In this document: positions 8,449-18,408 of the stretch, in pieces
Position numbering within the stretch: position 1 is the first letter of the stretch
Layout: each line of letters opens with the position of its first letter
Notes under the pieces: model-generated
The model's database searches: none
What the model was told of the DNA's origin: nothing
The model's input: only the letters and a program-made list of their open reading frames with translations
Made by a program: the position numbers and the translations under genes
Assembly: GCF_000023465.1 (NCBI RefSeq)
Contig: NC_014041.1
Location: 3,540,001 to 3,604,000 of the forward strand
Length of the DNA stretch: 64,000 nt
Source: Zunongwangia profunda SM-A87
GTDB taxonomy: Bacteria > Bacteroidota > Bacteroidia > Flavobacteriales > Flavobacteriaceae
Direction of reading: 5' to 3'

Positions 8449-11250
8449 ATGAGCATTTATCCCTATAAACTCCCAGGGATGCTTCCCCAGATATTCTTTA
8501 TATAACTTTTTAAAATCAGTAAAAGAAATAGAATTCAGGTATCTTTGTTTGGTTCTGTAATCGGCAAATTCTTCTTGATACCGGTAATGTTCTAATATAT
8601 CATCCATGAGAACATTTAATTTTTCATTATCAAAACGTTTCAAAAGCGCTTCTTTATTTTTCTGAAACCGCTGTTCCTTTATATTCAAATTTGAAATCGT
8701 TTTTATCACGTTTTCTCTAAAGCCCTCTGCAATATTCGGATCCGTATCAAAATAGATTGCAAGCTCTCCATAATTTTCTAAATGGTCAACACGACCCGCT
8801 GCCGCTATAAAATAGGTGGTTCCCATACTGGTATCTGTCCATAAAGAATTTACCAGAACATCATTTAAAATTCTGCACATTAAATCAAGTTCAATTTTAG
8901 CTTTCCATATCTCTTTGTAGATTGGGGTGATATAGCTTAGTTTCATTTTTACATCCTGAATTCCTTCAATAGATACTTTTATCTTTTTAGGAGTACTCAG
9001 CAAACTGCTTTTCACGAAAGGAGCATTCATAATATTGGTTGATGAACTGGTAATATTTCCCAGGTATTTCGCTGCAAGGGGAAGCACTTTCTCTATTTCA
9101 AAATCACCCACAATGATATAAGTAAAACGATCTGCATTTGTAAAAACCTGATTATAAATATGAAATGCCCTTTCCTTAACTGTATTTTTTACAGATGCTA
9201 TTCGCATATGGCCTGTAGGAATTGTTTTTCTCCCTATTGATACATCTATTTTATCTGCAAAGTCCGCTATTCCCATATTGTGTCCTAAACTATAAAACTC
9301 ACTACTATTTAATTTCCAGTCCTCAAAGGCCTCTTCGGTATTTCTGGCATGTTGGGAATAGAGATAAATAAGTTGAAACACCAATTCTATATCAGAAACC
9401 CTCGCCTCACCCCTGAAACCTGAAGTCTGGTTATCTATATAAGGGTTTAAGTGACCATCAAAACCGATACTATCCAGATAGCTGTTAAATTGAAATTTAT
9501 TATACTTATACACCCCATTATTCCTAATGATATCCCGCGCATTGATTGCTGACTCATAATCATCCGATGAAAAATCATTCGCTCCAATAGGAGTAAAGCC
9601 GTGAACCATTATTTTATTCTCAGCTTCTGATGAAGAAATAGTTTTAAAAACCAGCTTAATTCCGTTTGATAACTCAAATTCCTGCAGCGAATCGGTAGAT
9701 AGCTTTAGCTTCCTTATTGAATGTAGCTTTAAACTATCATTTAGAGAATCAGGGATCAACTGATGTAGCACCTTAGTTTGTTCAGGTATAAAAGGCTTTT
9801 TATACGCATTATAAATACTATTCCTTAACTCGCCCTCTTCAATATCCAGGTCGGATTTTTCAGGTTTAATGATCGTTATATCATCAAAAGCCGGTTGTAA
9901 TACGCTTTTAAAAAAACGATCAATATCACTTTTTGTAATTCCTCCCACTGCCTCATTCAATTCGTTTTTACTTAGGTAATTTCCTTTTAATCCGTAAATA
10001 ATACGGTCTCTTATCATTTCCAACCAGTAGTTAGCATTATCATTTTTAACCCACTTTAATTGTTCAAGCAGCCTCATTTTACTTTTCTCAAAATCATAGG
10101 CGTTCATTTCTTTTTGGGCCAAACCGGCAATAAGACTCATATTTTGTGATAAATCCCTTCTAAAATCACCGGGTTCGGCAACCATAGCTATCGCAAATGC
10201 TTTAGGATATTCATTAATACGTGACCATGTTTTACTGGAATATCCATACTGATTTTCAAAGACTTTAAAATGCTCATTGAGGATATTAACCCCTAAGGTT
10301 TCGATATAGTTATCTTTATAATAAGCCAGCATATTCGTTGGTTTTTTAAGTTTATGTAGCAGTTCCAAATGCATTTTTTCTTCTTTGAGCCTAGAAGTAA
10401 CACTAACAATTTTAGAAGATTGTTTTAGGTATTTTTGTTCACAATCCATATCCCCATCTCTCGGTGATTCATTGGTTATTTTAGAGAACATCGATCTAAT
10501 TTGTTGTTCTAAATCAGCAGGATCTTTAATAGCACCAATAATGATTAAACTAGTCCTACCTGGTTGATACCATTTATTATAGTACCGTTGTATTGTAGAT
10601 TTCTTTAAGGATTTTATATGAATTTCAAAATCTAATGGAGGCTCATTAAAACAAGGAAAAGCTTTAGCTTTAAGCCGATGGCTAGCAATATTCTTCTGCC
10701 CGCTTCTAAAGTTAAATTCCTGAATTACCCTCATCTTTTCATCCGCTATAGCGTTAGGACTAAATATTTGCTTTGATAACACATCATGATAAAATTCCAT
10801 ACTTACCTGTAAGGCCTCCTTGTGTTCCGATGGAAACTCCAAATTATAAGAGGTATTGTTTCTACCGGTAAAGGCAGCAACACTTCTAAGCCCCAATCCA
10901 ATCTCATTTAATTTCGCCGTGATTCCATTTGGAGCATTTTCAGTTTCTTTTATAAGCAAATGTTCTATCAGGTGTGCACATTCCCACTGCTCTGGTGTTT
11001 CTTCCTGAAAGCCTGCTTTTACGAGTAACTGGGTGTGTATTTTGTTTTCATCATGTAAAGGTTTGATATAGTAACGAAAGCCGTTACCAAGTTCCCCAGT
11101 TATCACCGTACTCTTATCCTTAGCTGGTAGATTCTCCATTAATATCTTTCCCGCTGACATATTTGAAATAAAGAAGCATAAGAAAATGATATTGATTGCG
11201 CTTAAGGGACTTTTATACCATAGGATTTTAATAGCCTTCATTCTGTTCAA
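8431..11250 (-). CDS. M16-family zinc metallopeptidase (pitrilysin/insulinase type)
   Basis: The 939-residue protein has the inverted zinc motif HLIEH at about 93-97 and the downstream helix DEKMRVIQEF with the third ligand Glu near 170. Two duplicated M16 halves follow. A hydrophobic segment at about 15-33 suggests export to the periplasm. M16 peptidases degrade peptides in a closed chamber. The start overlaps the SusD stop by 23 bp, so it is the last gene of a SusC-SusD-M16 operon. Importing peptides through SusCD and digesting them in the periplasm is the most economical reading. Confidence 0.9.
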   Translation of the reverse strand: MNRMKAIKILWYKSPLSAINIIFLCFFISNMSAGKILMENLPAKDKSTVITGELGNGFRYYIKPLHDENKIHTQLLVKAGFQEETPEQWECAHLIEHLLIKETENAPNGITAKLNEIGLGLRSVAAFTGRNNTSYNLEFPSEHKEALQVSMEFYHDVLSKQIFSPNAIADEKMRVIQEFNFRSGQKNIASHRLKAKAFPCFNEPPLDFEIHIKSLKKSTIQRYYNKWYQPGRTSLIIIGAIKDPADLEQQIRSMFSKITNESPRDGDMDCEQKYLKQSSKIVSVTSRLKEEKMHLELLHKLKKPTNMLAYYKDNYIETLGVNILNEHFKVFENQYGYSSKTWSRINEYPKAFAIAMVAEPGDFRRDLSQNMSLIAGLAQKEMNAYDFEKSKMRLLEQLKWVKNDNANYWLEMIRDRIIYGLKGNYLSKNELNEAVGGITKSDIDRFFKSVLQPAFDDITIIKPEKSDLDIEEGELRNSIYNAYKKPFIPEQTKVLHQLIPDSLNDSLKLHSIRKLKLSTDSLQEFELSNGIKLVFKTISSSEAENKIMVHGFTPIGANDFSSDDYESAINARDIIRNNGVYKYNKFQFNSYLDSIGFDGHLNPYIDNQTSGFRGEARVSDIELVFQLIYLYSQHARNTEEAFEDWKLNSSEFYSLGHNMGIADFADKIDVSIGRKTIPTGHMRIASVKNTVKERAFHIYNQVFTNADRFTYIIVGDFEIEKVLPLAAKYLGNITSSSTNIMNAPFVKSSLLSTPKKIKVSIEGIQDVKMKLSYITPIYKEIWKAKIELDLMCRILNDVLVNSLWTDTSMGTTYFIAAAGRVDHLENYGELAIYFDTDPNIAEGFRENVIKTISNLNIKEQRFQKNKEALLKRFDNEKLNVLMDDILEHYRYQEEFADYRTKQRYLNSISFTDFKKLYKEYLGKHPWEFIGINAHKRSPE

Positions 11251-12634
11251 GATTAGGATTACTGATCAGTTCTTGTTCCGGAATGGGATATAACCGCGAG
11301 AGTTGCTCTTGTTCCAAATTTGGTACATTTATTTGAAGGGAAATTATGCGCTTAAGATCCAAATACCGATGTCCCCATTCCGTAAAGAACTCTTTATGTT
11401 TCTCTTGCAAGATCACTTGGAGGATAGATTCTTCACTCATCTGTAGGTCGGAAGGTGTTATTGCGGCAACACCTGCACGTTCTCTAATCGTATTCACCCC
11501 ACTTATTGCAGCCTTCAAATTCCCCAGGTGGGCATTAGCTTCTGCATTAATTAAATATTGTTCTGCCAAACGTAAGACCATGGAATATTCTACAATGCTT
11601 CCGGAAGGTGCATATTGAATTTTATATTTATAAGGGAAATAGATCTCCCTTTCGTTAAGGGTATAAACATCAACCCAATTTTGATAGCGTAGATCTCTAT
11701 CGTCAAAAGAATTTAGGAAATTTTCGGTTAAGGAAACCGGCACTGATGAAGTCGCATTATCGGCCCGTATAAAAAGATTTCCTTCGTTTGTATGTACAGC
11801 CCCAGAAGCAGAACCAATAGGAGAAATTTGCCATAAAGCTTCCCGACTATTCGCTAAAAAGACCTCATTTAAATCACTTAGTAATTCATAGTGTGTATTT
11901 AGGCTTATCACTTGGTTACTCATTTCCGCAGCCATGCTCCAATTTTCAGTATATAAATAAGTTCGTGCCAATAAAGCCATGGCTGAAAAACGGTTTGGCC
12001 TGCTTCTGTCACCCTCAGTATAGTCATCTCCCAATTTTGACATCGCAAATTCCAGATCCGCTATAATCTGCTCATATATCGATGAAACAGCAGCATTCCC
12101 TGCAGTGGCATTCGGCCTGTAATCTGTAGATAGGATTAGCGGTACAGTACCATAAAGATTCACCAAATAGAAATAAGTAAAAGCACGTACAAAACTGGCC
12201 TCTCCCATTAAACGATTTTTGGTAGCTACATTGATACCTGAAGCTTCCAATCCTTCGAGGATCGCATTAACCTGGTAGATCATCTTATAGGCACTGGCCC
12301 ATATATTATAGTTGTACGAATTTGCAGGGTTAATGGCATACTGCTCGAATTGTATTAAATTATTATCGAGAACTTCTGTCTGAAGGGTATTCCCGGAAAT
12401 TCCGGCAATGACGGTAACCGAATTACGCCCTCCATACGAATAATACGCACGAAAAAGTTCATTGTACACTCCCCGCATGGCACTGTTAGCGGTTTCTACA
12501 TTCTCAAAAACAGTAACGCTACTAATTTTATTATTCGGGATTTCTGTTTCTAAAAAGCTTTCGCAGCCTGTGCATAAAAGGATTACTCCTATCAAGGCAC
12601 TACATATATATTTAGGGTTCCTATTTTTCATCAT
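11228..12634 (-). CDS. SusD/RagB-type outer-membrane nutrient-binding lipoprotein
   Basis: A lipoprotein signal ending LLCTGCESF and the typical start FLETEIPNNKIS mark the SusD family. The C-terminal region contains LRLAEQYLINAEANAHLG and IREREFFTEWGHRYLDLKR-like sequence (here KHKEFFTEWGHRYLDLKR), diagnostic of the fold. The 468 residues match the family. SusD forms the lid of the SusC transporter. It follows SusC by only 6 bp and overlaps the M16 gene, so the three are co-transcribed. Confidence 0.92.
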   Translation of the reverse strand: MMKNRNPKYICSALIGVILLCTGCESFLETEIPNNKISSVTVFENVETANSAMRGVYNELFRAYYSYGGRNSVTVIAGISGNTLQTEVLDNNLIQFEQYAINPANSYNYNIWASAYKMIYQVNAILEGLEASGINVATKNRLMGEASFVRAFTYFYLVNLYGTVPLILSTDYRPNATAGNAAVSSIYEQIIADLEFAMSKLGDDYTEGDRSRPNRFSAMALLARTYLYTENWSMAAEMSNQVISLNTHYELLSDLNEVFLANSREALWQISPIGSASGAVHTNEGNLFIRADNATSSVPVSLTENFLNSFDDRDLRYQNWVDVYTLNEREIYFPYKYKIQYAPSGSIVEYSMVLRLAEQYLINAEANAHLGNLKAAISGVNTIRERAGVAAITPSDLQMSEESILQVILQEKHKEFFTEWGHRYLDLKRIISLQINVPNLEQEQLSRLYPIPEQELISNPNLEQNEGY

Positions 12635-12640
12635 TTATAG

Positions 12641-15600
12641 TTAAAAATTAAACTGTAATCCTGCGGTTAGGCTTCGAAGTTGAGGTAGGCTATTGCCTGT
12701 TTGGGGATCGAGCCCTTCAAAATCTGTAAACGTCCATAGGTTTTGACCATGAATAAATATCCTTGCCTGATTCATCTTTAAGCTGTTGATGAATCCCTGC
12801 GGCAGTTTATAGGATAAACTCAGGGTTTTTAATCGCCAAAAAGAATTGTCCCCAACCACCAAATCACTTTGCTTGGCATAGTAATCACTCAGTAAAGCAT
12901 TAATTCCTTGCGAGTTTTTTTGAATATTGGTCTGGTCACCTGGTTGTCTCCAGGCATTGGTATGATCTACAGGCTTATTCCCCATTTCACCGGGCTGGGT
13001 AGTCACATAAGCCAGGGAAGTATATCCTTTCTGATTAATAAATTCCCACAAAAATTGTAGGGACAGGTTTTTAAAGCTAATGGTATTATTGATTCCACCG
13101 TAAAACTTCCTACCAAAATCTACAATCACGCTCTGGTCGGCAAAACTATAGCTGCCATCACCATTTACATCTTCAACCTGATATAGTCCGGTTTCCTGAT
13201 CAATTCCCACATAGTTGTAAAAACGTTGGATACTTAAGGGTTGGCCTACTACAAAACGCTGATTATAAGACGTCTGATCGATATTATCGAATTGCAATAG
13301 TTCATTTTTAGGAATCGTAAGATTGGCAGCTAATTGCCACTTAAAATTTTTTGAAGTTACAGGACTTATATCCATTTCAAATTCCCATCCCGTGTTTTGA
13401 ACTACTGCCGGCAGATTTGCCTGTACACTTGTAAATCCCGTGATCGACGGCAAGGGATACCCCACCAATTGATTGGTTGATCTATTCCTATAGTAGCTTA
13501 CCCCCAGGTTATAAATTCCATTAACGAATGAGAGCTCGGTTCCTATTTCAAGTTTCTTATTAATCTCCCAGGAGTAGTCCCTATTGGTTAATTGGGTTGG
13601 ATACAAACCATTGGGCCCGCGTGTGGGTTCGTAAGTATCCAGATATCCATAATCAGGAATTTGATCACTCCCTGTCGTCCCGTAACTACCACGAAGTTTA
13701 CCAAAAGATAACAATGGTATATGATCTGCGATCCATTGCTCTTCCGTAAAAATCCAGGCAGCACCTATGGCACCAAAATTAGCAAAACGCTTATCAGGTC
13801 CAAAGCGCGAAGATCCATCCCTTCTACCGGTAAGATTTATAAAATACTTATTATTCCAATTATAACCTATACGTCCAAAAACCGCGGCATATTTATAAAT
13901 AATCTCCCGATCTGTTGTTACCTTAACATCATCGGCAGCTGCAAGGTTTCCCAGTAAATTTTCATTACTAAATCCTTCACCCCGCATACTTAAAACCTTA
14001 TCGGTTCGCTCTTGGAAGGTAAGACCGGTAATGATATTAAAATTATGTTTTTCCAAGCTGAACTCATAGTGAAGCTGTGGCTCTGTTACCCAGCTATCCC
14101 TGTTGGTGAGCTGATGCCGGGAAGTAGGAACTATCCGGTATTGAATTTCAGGATCATAACTACGCACCGGGTTTTTGGTTACCTCCTCTGCATTTAGTGT
14201 AGAATAACCAAAATTAGCCTTTAAGGTAAGGCCTTTTACAATCAAATAAGAAAAGCCGAAATTAGTCAGTAACGAATTTGTACGGGCATCGTTTGTCCTA
14301 TACAACGTCGCTAAAGGATTATTCCAGGTACTGTTTTCCCAGTTTAGGTTCCCCTCTTCATCATATATTTCAGGAGCATTGGGTGGTAAATTTAAGGCCT
14401 GGGAGACAAAAGAAGTGTTATCGAAAAGATTTCGCTTTTCGATACCATAATTAGCCTGTAGAAATAAACTAAGCCGTTGATCTTTAGAGCGATGATTAAA
14501 AGCCAGGTTGGCCCCTAATTTTTGATAATCCAAATCTCCCGGAAATACTGAGCCTTCATCATGGAAGGTTCCCCCTATCCTAAATGACGTCTGCTGGTTT
14601 CCGCCGCTAAAATTTAAATTTGCATTGGTGATTTCGGCATTATTACCCATAAATTCCTTTTGCCAGTTGGTATACCGATCCTGATCCCAAAGTAGAAGAT
14701 CGTAAGCCTTGCTTTCGGTTGGGGTAACATTATCATTAGCAAAAGCCTCCTCCCTCATCGCAATGTACTGTCTTGTGTTCATCAAATCGACAAATTTGGG
14801 CACCTGAGAAAAGCCTGAATAAACCTGTCCTTCTATCTTTAATTTTTCCTGACTATAGCTGCCCTGTTTTGTGGTGATCAGTACAACCCCATTAGCCCCT
14901 CTAGAACCATAAATAGCGGTAGCATCGGCATCTTTCAGCACTTCTATACTTTCGATATTCGCTGTATTTAAAGTAGACAAGGGATCTGCTCCAGAGGCTG
15001 TAAGCATGCCACCAATGCTCTGTATTTCGGAAGAATTTACCGGTACACCGTCAATAATATACAAAGGCAAATTACCATTATTCCCCCTGGCATTCCTTAA
15101 ACTATTGCGCCCCCTGATCTGAAAAGAAGGAGCGGCTCCTGCAACTCCGGTAGATGGAGAGACCTCGACCCCCGCCATTCGTCCTTGCAAAGCTTGCAAT
15201 GGGCTAACAACAGGTTGCAGCTCTAAATCCTCGGCAGTAACCCGGGATATATTCCCGGTACGCTCCCGGCGTGTTGTATTATAATACCCGGCATTGATGA
15301 CGACCTCCTCCAACGCATCAATAGTGGCCTGAAGAATGATATCACCAGAAAAGGTTTCAGTTACCTGAACTTTAAATGCTTTAAATCCAATATAAGAGTA
15401 CACCAGAGTATCTCCTATCCGGGCAGTAATGGAATATTCCCCATCCAGATTGGTGATGGTACCGCTAGATGATCCCGAAACAATGACATTGACCCCGGGA
15501 ATAGGAACACCTTCCTGATCTTTTACGATTCCGGTGATTTGTTGTTGAACAAAAAGATGAGGTTTATAGGTAAAATGATAATAAAAAGGACTGGCATTCA

Positions 15601-15676
15601 TCTTCCCTAAAAAGAAAAATGAACATAAAAGGGGTATTAGCACTGCAATATTGCAGCACTTGTAATTATTTTTCAT
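12641..15676 (-). CDS. SusC/RagA-type TonB-dependent outer-membrane transporter
   Basis: The 1011-residue protein has a signal peptide, a carboxypeptidase-D-like regulatory domain (about 45-125: GIVKDQEGVPIPGVNVIV), a plug domain with IRGRNSLRNARGNNG and LYIIDGVPVN, and a long beta-barrel that ends in aromatic LQFNF, the expected C-terminal signature. It imports a ligand captured by SusD using TonB energy. Length fits the SusC family. The adjoining peptidase rather than glycoside hydrolases argues for a peptide substrate. Confidence 0.93.
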   Translation of the reverse strand: MKNNYKCCNIAVLIPLLCSFFFLGKMNASPFYYHFTYKPHLFVQQQITGIVKDQEGVPIPGVNVIVSGSSSGTITNLDGEYSITARIGDTLVYSYIGFKAFKVQVTETFSGDIILQATIDALEEVVINAGYYNTTRRERTGNISRVTAEDLELQPVVSPLQALQGRMAGVEVSPSTGVAGAAPSFQIRGRNSLRNARGNNGNLPLYIIDGVPVNSSEIQSIGGMLTASGADPLSTLNTANIESIEVLKDADATAIYGSRGANGVVLITTKQGSYSQEKLKIEGQVYSGFSQVPKFVDLMNTRQYIAMREEAFANDNVTPTESKAYDLLLWDQDRYTNWQKEFMGNNAEITNANLNFSGGNQQTSFRIGGTFHDEGSVFPGDLDYQKLGANLAFNHRSKDQRLSLFLQANYGIEKRNLFDNTSFVSQALNLPPNAPEIYDEEGNLNWENSTWNNPLATLYRTNDARTNSLLTNFGFSYLIVKGLTLKANFGYSTLNAEEVTKNPVRSYDPEIQYRIVPTSRHQLTNRDSWVTEPQLHYEFSLEKHNFNIITGLTFQERTDKVLSMRGEGFSNENLLGNLAAADDVKVTTDREIIYKYAAVFGRIGYNWNNKYFINLTGRRDGSSRFGPDKRFANFGAIGAAWIFTEEQWIADHIPLLSFGKLRGSYGTTGSDQIPDYGYLDTYEPTRGPNGLYPTQLTNRDYSWEINKKLEIGTELSFVNGIYNLGVSYYRNRSTNQLVGYPLPSITGFTSVQANLPAVVQNTGWEFEMDISPVTSKNFKWQLAANLTIPKNELLQFDNIDQTSYNQRFVVGQPLSIQRFYNYVGIDQETGLYQVEDVNGDGSYSFADQSVIVDFGRKFYGGINNTISFKNLSLQFLWEFINQKGYTSLAYVTTQPGEMGNKPVDHTNAWRQPGDQTNIQKNSQGINALLSDYYAKQSDLVVGDNSFWRLKTLSLSYKLPQGFINSLKMNQARIFIHGQNLWTFTDFEGLDPQTGNSLPQLRSLTAGLQFNF

Positions 15677-15721
15677 AATTTCGCGGTGGTTTTGTTTTAT
15701 TTTAATAGATAATCAAGCCCT

Positions 15722-15758
15722 AAACCTTCCCCACAGCTTCCAACATGAGGGAAGGTTT
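15722..15758. terminator. Strong hairpin upstream of susC
   Basis: AAACCTTCCC and GGGAAGGTTT pair perfectly and are followed on the plus strand by a T tract. It lies about 46 bp upstream of the SusC start, so it could end transcription entering from the left or act in the SusC leader. Confidence 0.5.
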
Positions 15759-15946
15759 TTTAGCTTATAGCTTAGCCTAAGGCTAATTCAAATGTGTGGT
15801 TTTGTTTATTCTTATAGAAATCGGTTTTAAGGGTTTACAACTCCAAATAATTCAAAATTTAATATTCAAGATTCAAAGTTTCATCCTGATTCTCACTTTC
15901 TACTTTTCACTTTTCACTTTTCACTTTCATACTTTACACTTTCATT

Positions 15947-16010
15947 GGTCATTTCGACCCTGCCTTGCCGGCAGGCAGGTGTAGCATAGCGGAATGGAGA
16001 AATCTCCTCT
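15947..16010. repeat. REP-like interspersed repeat, copy 1
   Basis: The unit runs from GGTCATTTCGACC to GAATGGAGAAATCTCCTC and holds the palindrome CTTGCCGGCAGG. Such units are spread through many Bacteroidota genomes. It is flanked by simple ACTTTTCACTTTTC tracts and by AATTCAAAATTTAATATTC. Confidence 0.75.
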
Positions 16011-16158
16011 TTCAGCTCCAAATAATTCAAAATTTAATATTCAAGATTCAAGATTTGAACTGATTACTCGTTCTTGATTATCACCTCCCACTTTTCACTC
16101 TTCACTTTTCATACTTCCAGCTTTACACTTTCATACTTTCATAATTTCCAGTTTCAAT

Positions 16159-16218
16159 GGTCATTTCGACCCTGCCTTGCCGGCAGGCAGGTGTAGCGTA
16201 GCGGAATGGAGAAATCTC
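16159..16218. repeat. REP-like interspersed repeat, copy 2
   Basis: The copy is almost identical to that at 15947 and is followed by the same TTCAAGATTTGAACTGATTACTCG tail region, so the pair arose by tandem duplication of about 210 bp. Confidence 0.75.
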
Positions 16219-16990
16219 CTCTTGCAATTCAGAACAATTCAAAATTCAATATTCAAGATTCAAGATTTGAACTGATTACTCGTTCTTCCAACTCAATTTT
16301 AAAAACCGACCCAGCTTGCCTGTATCAGCAAATTTTGGATTTGCACAACTAAGGAAAACCCTGTATTTTTAGCATTGCGAGTACTAGAGAATACGATGGT
16401 TACCCATGTGCTAGGCCTATGTGGTTTGCACAGGCGCCAGGCCAGTTATACCGGGCAAAAGGCAGGGCATTTTGACACCGGCTACGCCAAAGTTATTCTG
16501 GAGCGCATTTTATGTTTTTTGAAATAGGTTGTAGGGATTGGGGTTGTGGTTTGCTGTTATGAAAAGAGAAAAAACACTTGTGCGGCACTAAGCCGTGAAG
16601 GTATTTTTGTAGATTTTTTAGTCTCGTTTTCATAGTCAAATTAATTATGTAAACGATGATGTACTCAGAAGCTTAGTAAGTATGTTGCCATGTTGAAAAA
16701 ACCAACAAAGCGGATCTCAATGCTTTGACAGTGGTACCGTCAAGAACCTCCAAGTCGAAACCTGGTTCCCCAAAGACTTACATGAAACCCGCCCTATTGG
16801 TTTATATCGCGAAGATACAAAATCCAATAGATAGCGAGCTCATGGTTGACTCATAGGGAAAATGACGGTTTTCTGTTATGAGTAACACCATAAATAAGAG
16901 GTTTAAAAACCTCTTTTATAGTCGCTTAATTTATTGATTCAAAATTAAATATAAAAAATATAAAATCCAAGGAATTTGGATTAATAATAT
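16219..16990. other. Intergenic region with decayed coding fragments
   Basis: A 45-codon frame about 16371-16527 (from MVTHVLGLCGLHRRQ) and a second fragment near 16750-16840 look like remnants of larger genes, but I recognise neither. A terminator hairpin lies near the right end. Confidence 0.4.
16896..16919. terminator. Hairpin terminator
   Basis: AAGAGGTTT and AAACCTCTT form a stem followed by TTATA; it separates the decayed region from the HTH gene at 16991. Confidence 0.55.
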
Positions 16991-17587
16991 ATGAATGAAA
17001 ATAATTTAATTAGTGAATACGCTCAAATACTTGACATATATTTAAATAAATTTGGCTTGTCAACATTAGATATTGCTTATCTAGCAAAAGTCAACAAAAA
17101 AACTATTGATACAGTATTGGCAAAATCTGGTGGTATAGAATTATATACGCTGGAGGCAATATCGCAAGTTTTTGGTCTACGTTATTTTGAATTTGGAGAT
17201 CCTAGTTTCAAAATTCCTACATTTAATTCTCTTCCTGAACATACCAAAATACGCATTGCATTTAGAAAACAAGAAGGCCTTTACCATGAAAAATCTTATG
17301 AAAAACGCTTTTTGAATGAAAAAATCATAGTTATATTAGCTAAATACAGCAAGGGTGACGAATTCCTTTCGGAACATATCGTAAATCAATTGATAGAGGA
17401 TTTTAAGGAAAAAGTAAATGCCAGTGAGGTAAGTAAACGACTTGTCAATTCTTTGAATGAGTATATTTTACAAACTAAAAAGGCATATACAAGAAAAGGG
17501 AAAAGAGGTCGTAAGCCATTCTATTACAAAATAATAAAAGGTATTTCTAAAAAGGATTTAGCTCTAGCTAAAGAGAAAATTAAATAA
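16991..17587 (+). CDS. Helix-turn-helix protein of unknown role
   Basis: The first 70 residues resemble an XRE/Cro-type helix-turn-helix (LSTLDIAYLAKVNKKTIDTVLAKSG followed by LEAISQVFGLRYFEF). The C-terminal half is basic, ending TRKGKRGRKPFYYKIIKG and a Lys-rich helix, and could also bind nucleic acid. It sits just before the cassette array, but nothing shows a link. Confidence 0.55.
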   Translation: MNENNLISEYAQILDIYLNKFGLSTLDIAYLAKVNKKTIDTVLAKSGGIELYTLEAISQVFGLRYFEFGDPSFKIPTFNSLPEHTKIRIAFRKQEGLYHEKSYEKRFLNEKIIVILAKYSKGDEFLSEHIVNQLIEDFKEKVNASEVSKRLVNSLNEYILQTKKAYTRKGKRGRKPFYYKIIKGISKKDLALAKEKIK

Positions 17588-17968
17588 TTTTTAAATTATT
17601 TTACTTTAAAAATCTCAAAGCCCAAGTTTTGCATACTTTTCCATAATTTCACCTGTCACAAAACTTTTAAGGCCAATTATTTTATTTTCCTTATTGTTAT
17701 ATTCTACTTCCACAAAAAATTTGAAAAGTGCGTAAACAGCAAAACGAGAATTCCCCGCTATAACCATATCCAAGAAATCCCCCTGGGTAAATAATAAATC
17801 GTATTACTCATGATCTGATAATAGTTTATATTGGTAAAGCGTCAAAACCTTCATAATCAAAAATCTATTAAAAGTAAAAATAATGAAGCAATCTAATATC
17901 TGTTACTATTAGCAAAATTTTCTAATATTAATTCAAATTCAAGAGTGTAATGATTAGGTTATAATAAT
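17588..17968. other. Intergenic region, nothing recognised
   Basis: The segment is A+T-rich, with stop codons in all frames. No RNA, repeat or attachment site is evident. Confidence 0.4.
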
Positions 17969-18337
17969 TTATTTCCTCATATATTCCTGCCATTGCACAA
18001 TCAGGTATTTATTTTTACCTGATTTTTTTAAATCTAAAAAACCATAATCATAAACAAAGAAGTACACATCCCCTCTTGAATTTTTCCAGTAATGAGTGAA
18101 GAAACCGGGATTAAAACCGTCGTTTAAAAGTGCTGATTTCCTTACCGTAGTATAGCCTTTGTAATTATAGGTTTTTAAAATCTTTCGGTTTATTTTTAGT
18201 TGACGATCTACCTCGAGATAAAAAGCTTCGGTTTGTTGTCGTGTTTCATACTGGTGAACGGATTTACATTTGGCCGAACAAAATTTCTTATCGGTTCTTC
18301 CGACAATAACAGATTCACAAACTGGACACTTTTTCAT
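17969..18337 (-). CDS. Zinc-ribbon protein of unknown function
   Basis: The 122-residue protein starts with a four-cysteine ribbon (CPVC...KKFCSAKC, residues 4-23) and continues with HQYETRQQTEAFYLEVDRQLKINRKIL and GFFTHYWKNSRGDVYFFVYDYGFL. It resembles a small conserved protein family of Flavobacteria without known role. It is divergent from the cassette-array integrase, only about 70 bp away, with a 10-bp inverted repeat between them. Confidence 0.65.
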   Translation of the reverse strand: MKKCPVCESVIVGRTDKKFCSAKCKSVHQYETRQQTEAFYLEVDRQLKINRKILKTYNYKGYTTVRKSALLNDGFNPGFFTHYWKNSRGDVYFFVYDYGFLDLKKSGKNKYLIVQWQEYMRK

Positions 18338-18349
18338 ACGAATATCTTT

Positions 18350-18379
18350 AAGCGTATATTATGCGACTAATATACGCTT
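18350..18379. promoter_or_regulatory. Inverted repeat between zinc-ribbon gene and integrase
   Basis: AAGCGTATAT and ATATACGCTT are perfect inverted 10-mers with 10 bases between. They lie in the divergent gap and could be an operator for one or both genes. The arm overlaps the first possible integrase ATG (18361), which argues for a later start. Confidence 0.45.
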
Positions 18380-18408
18380 TACATCAATATTTTCTGGTAA
18401 TATTTAAA

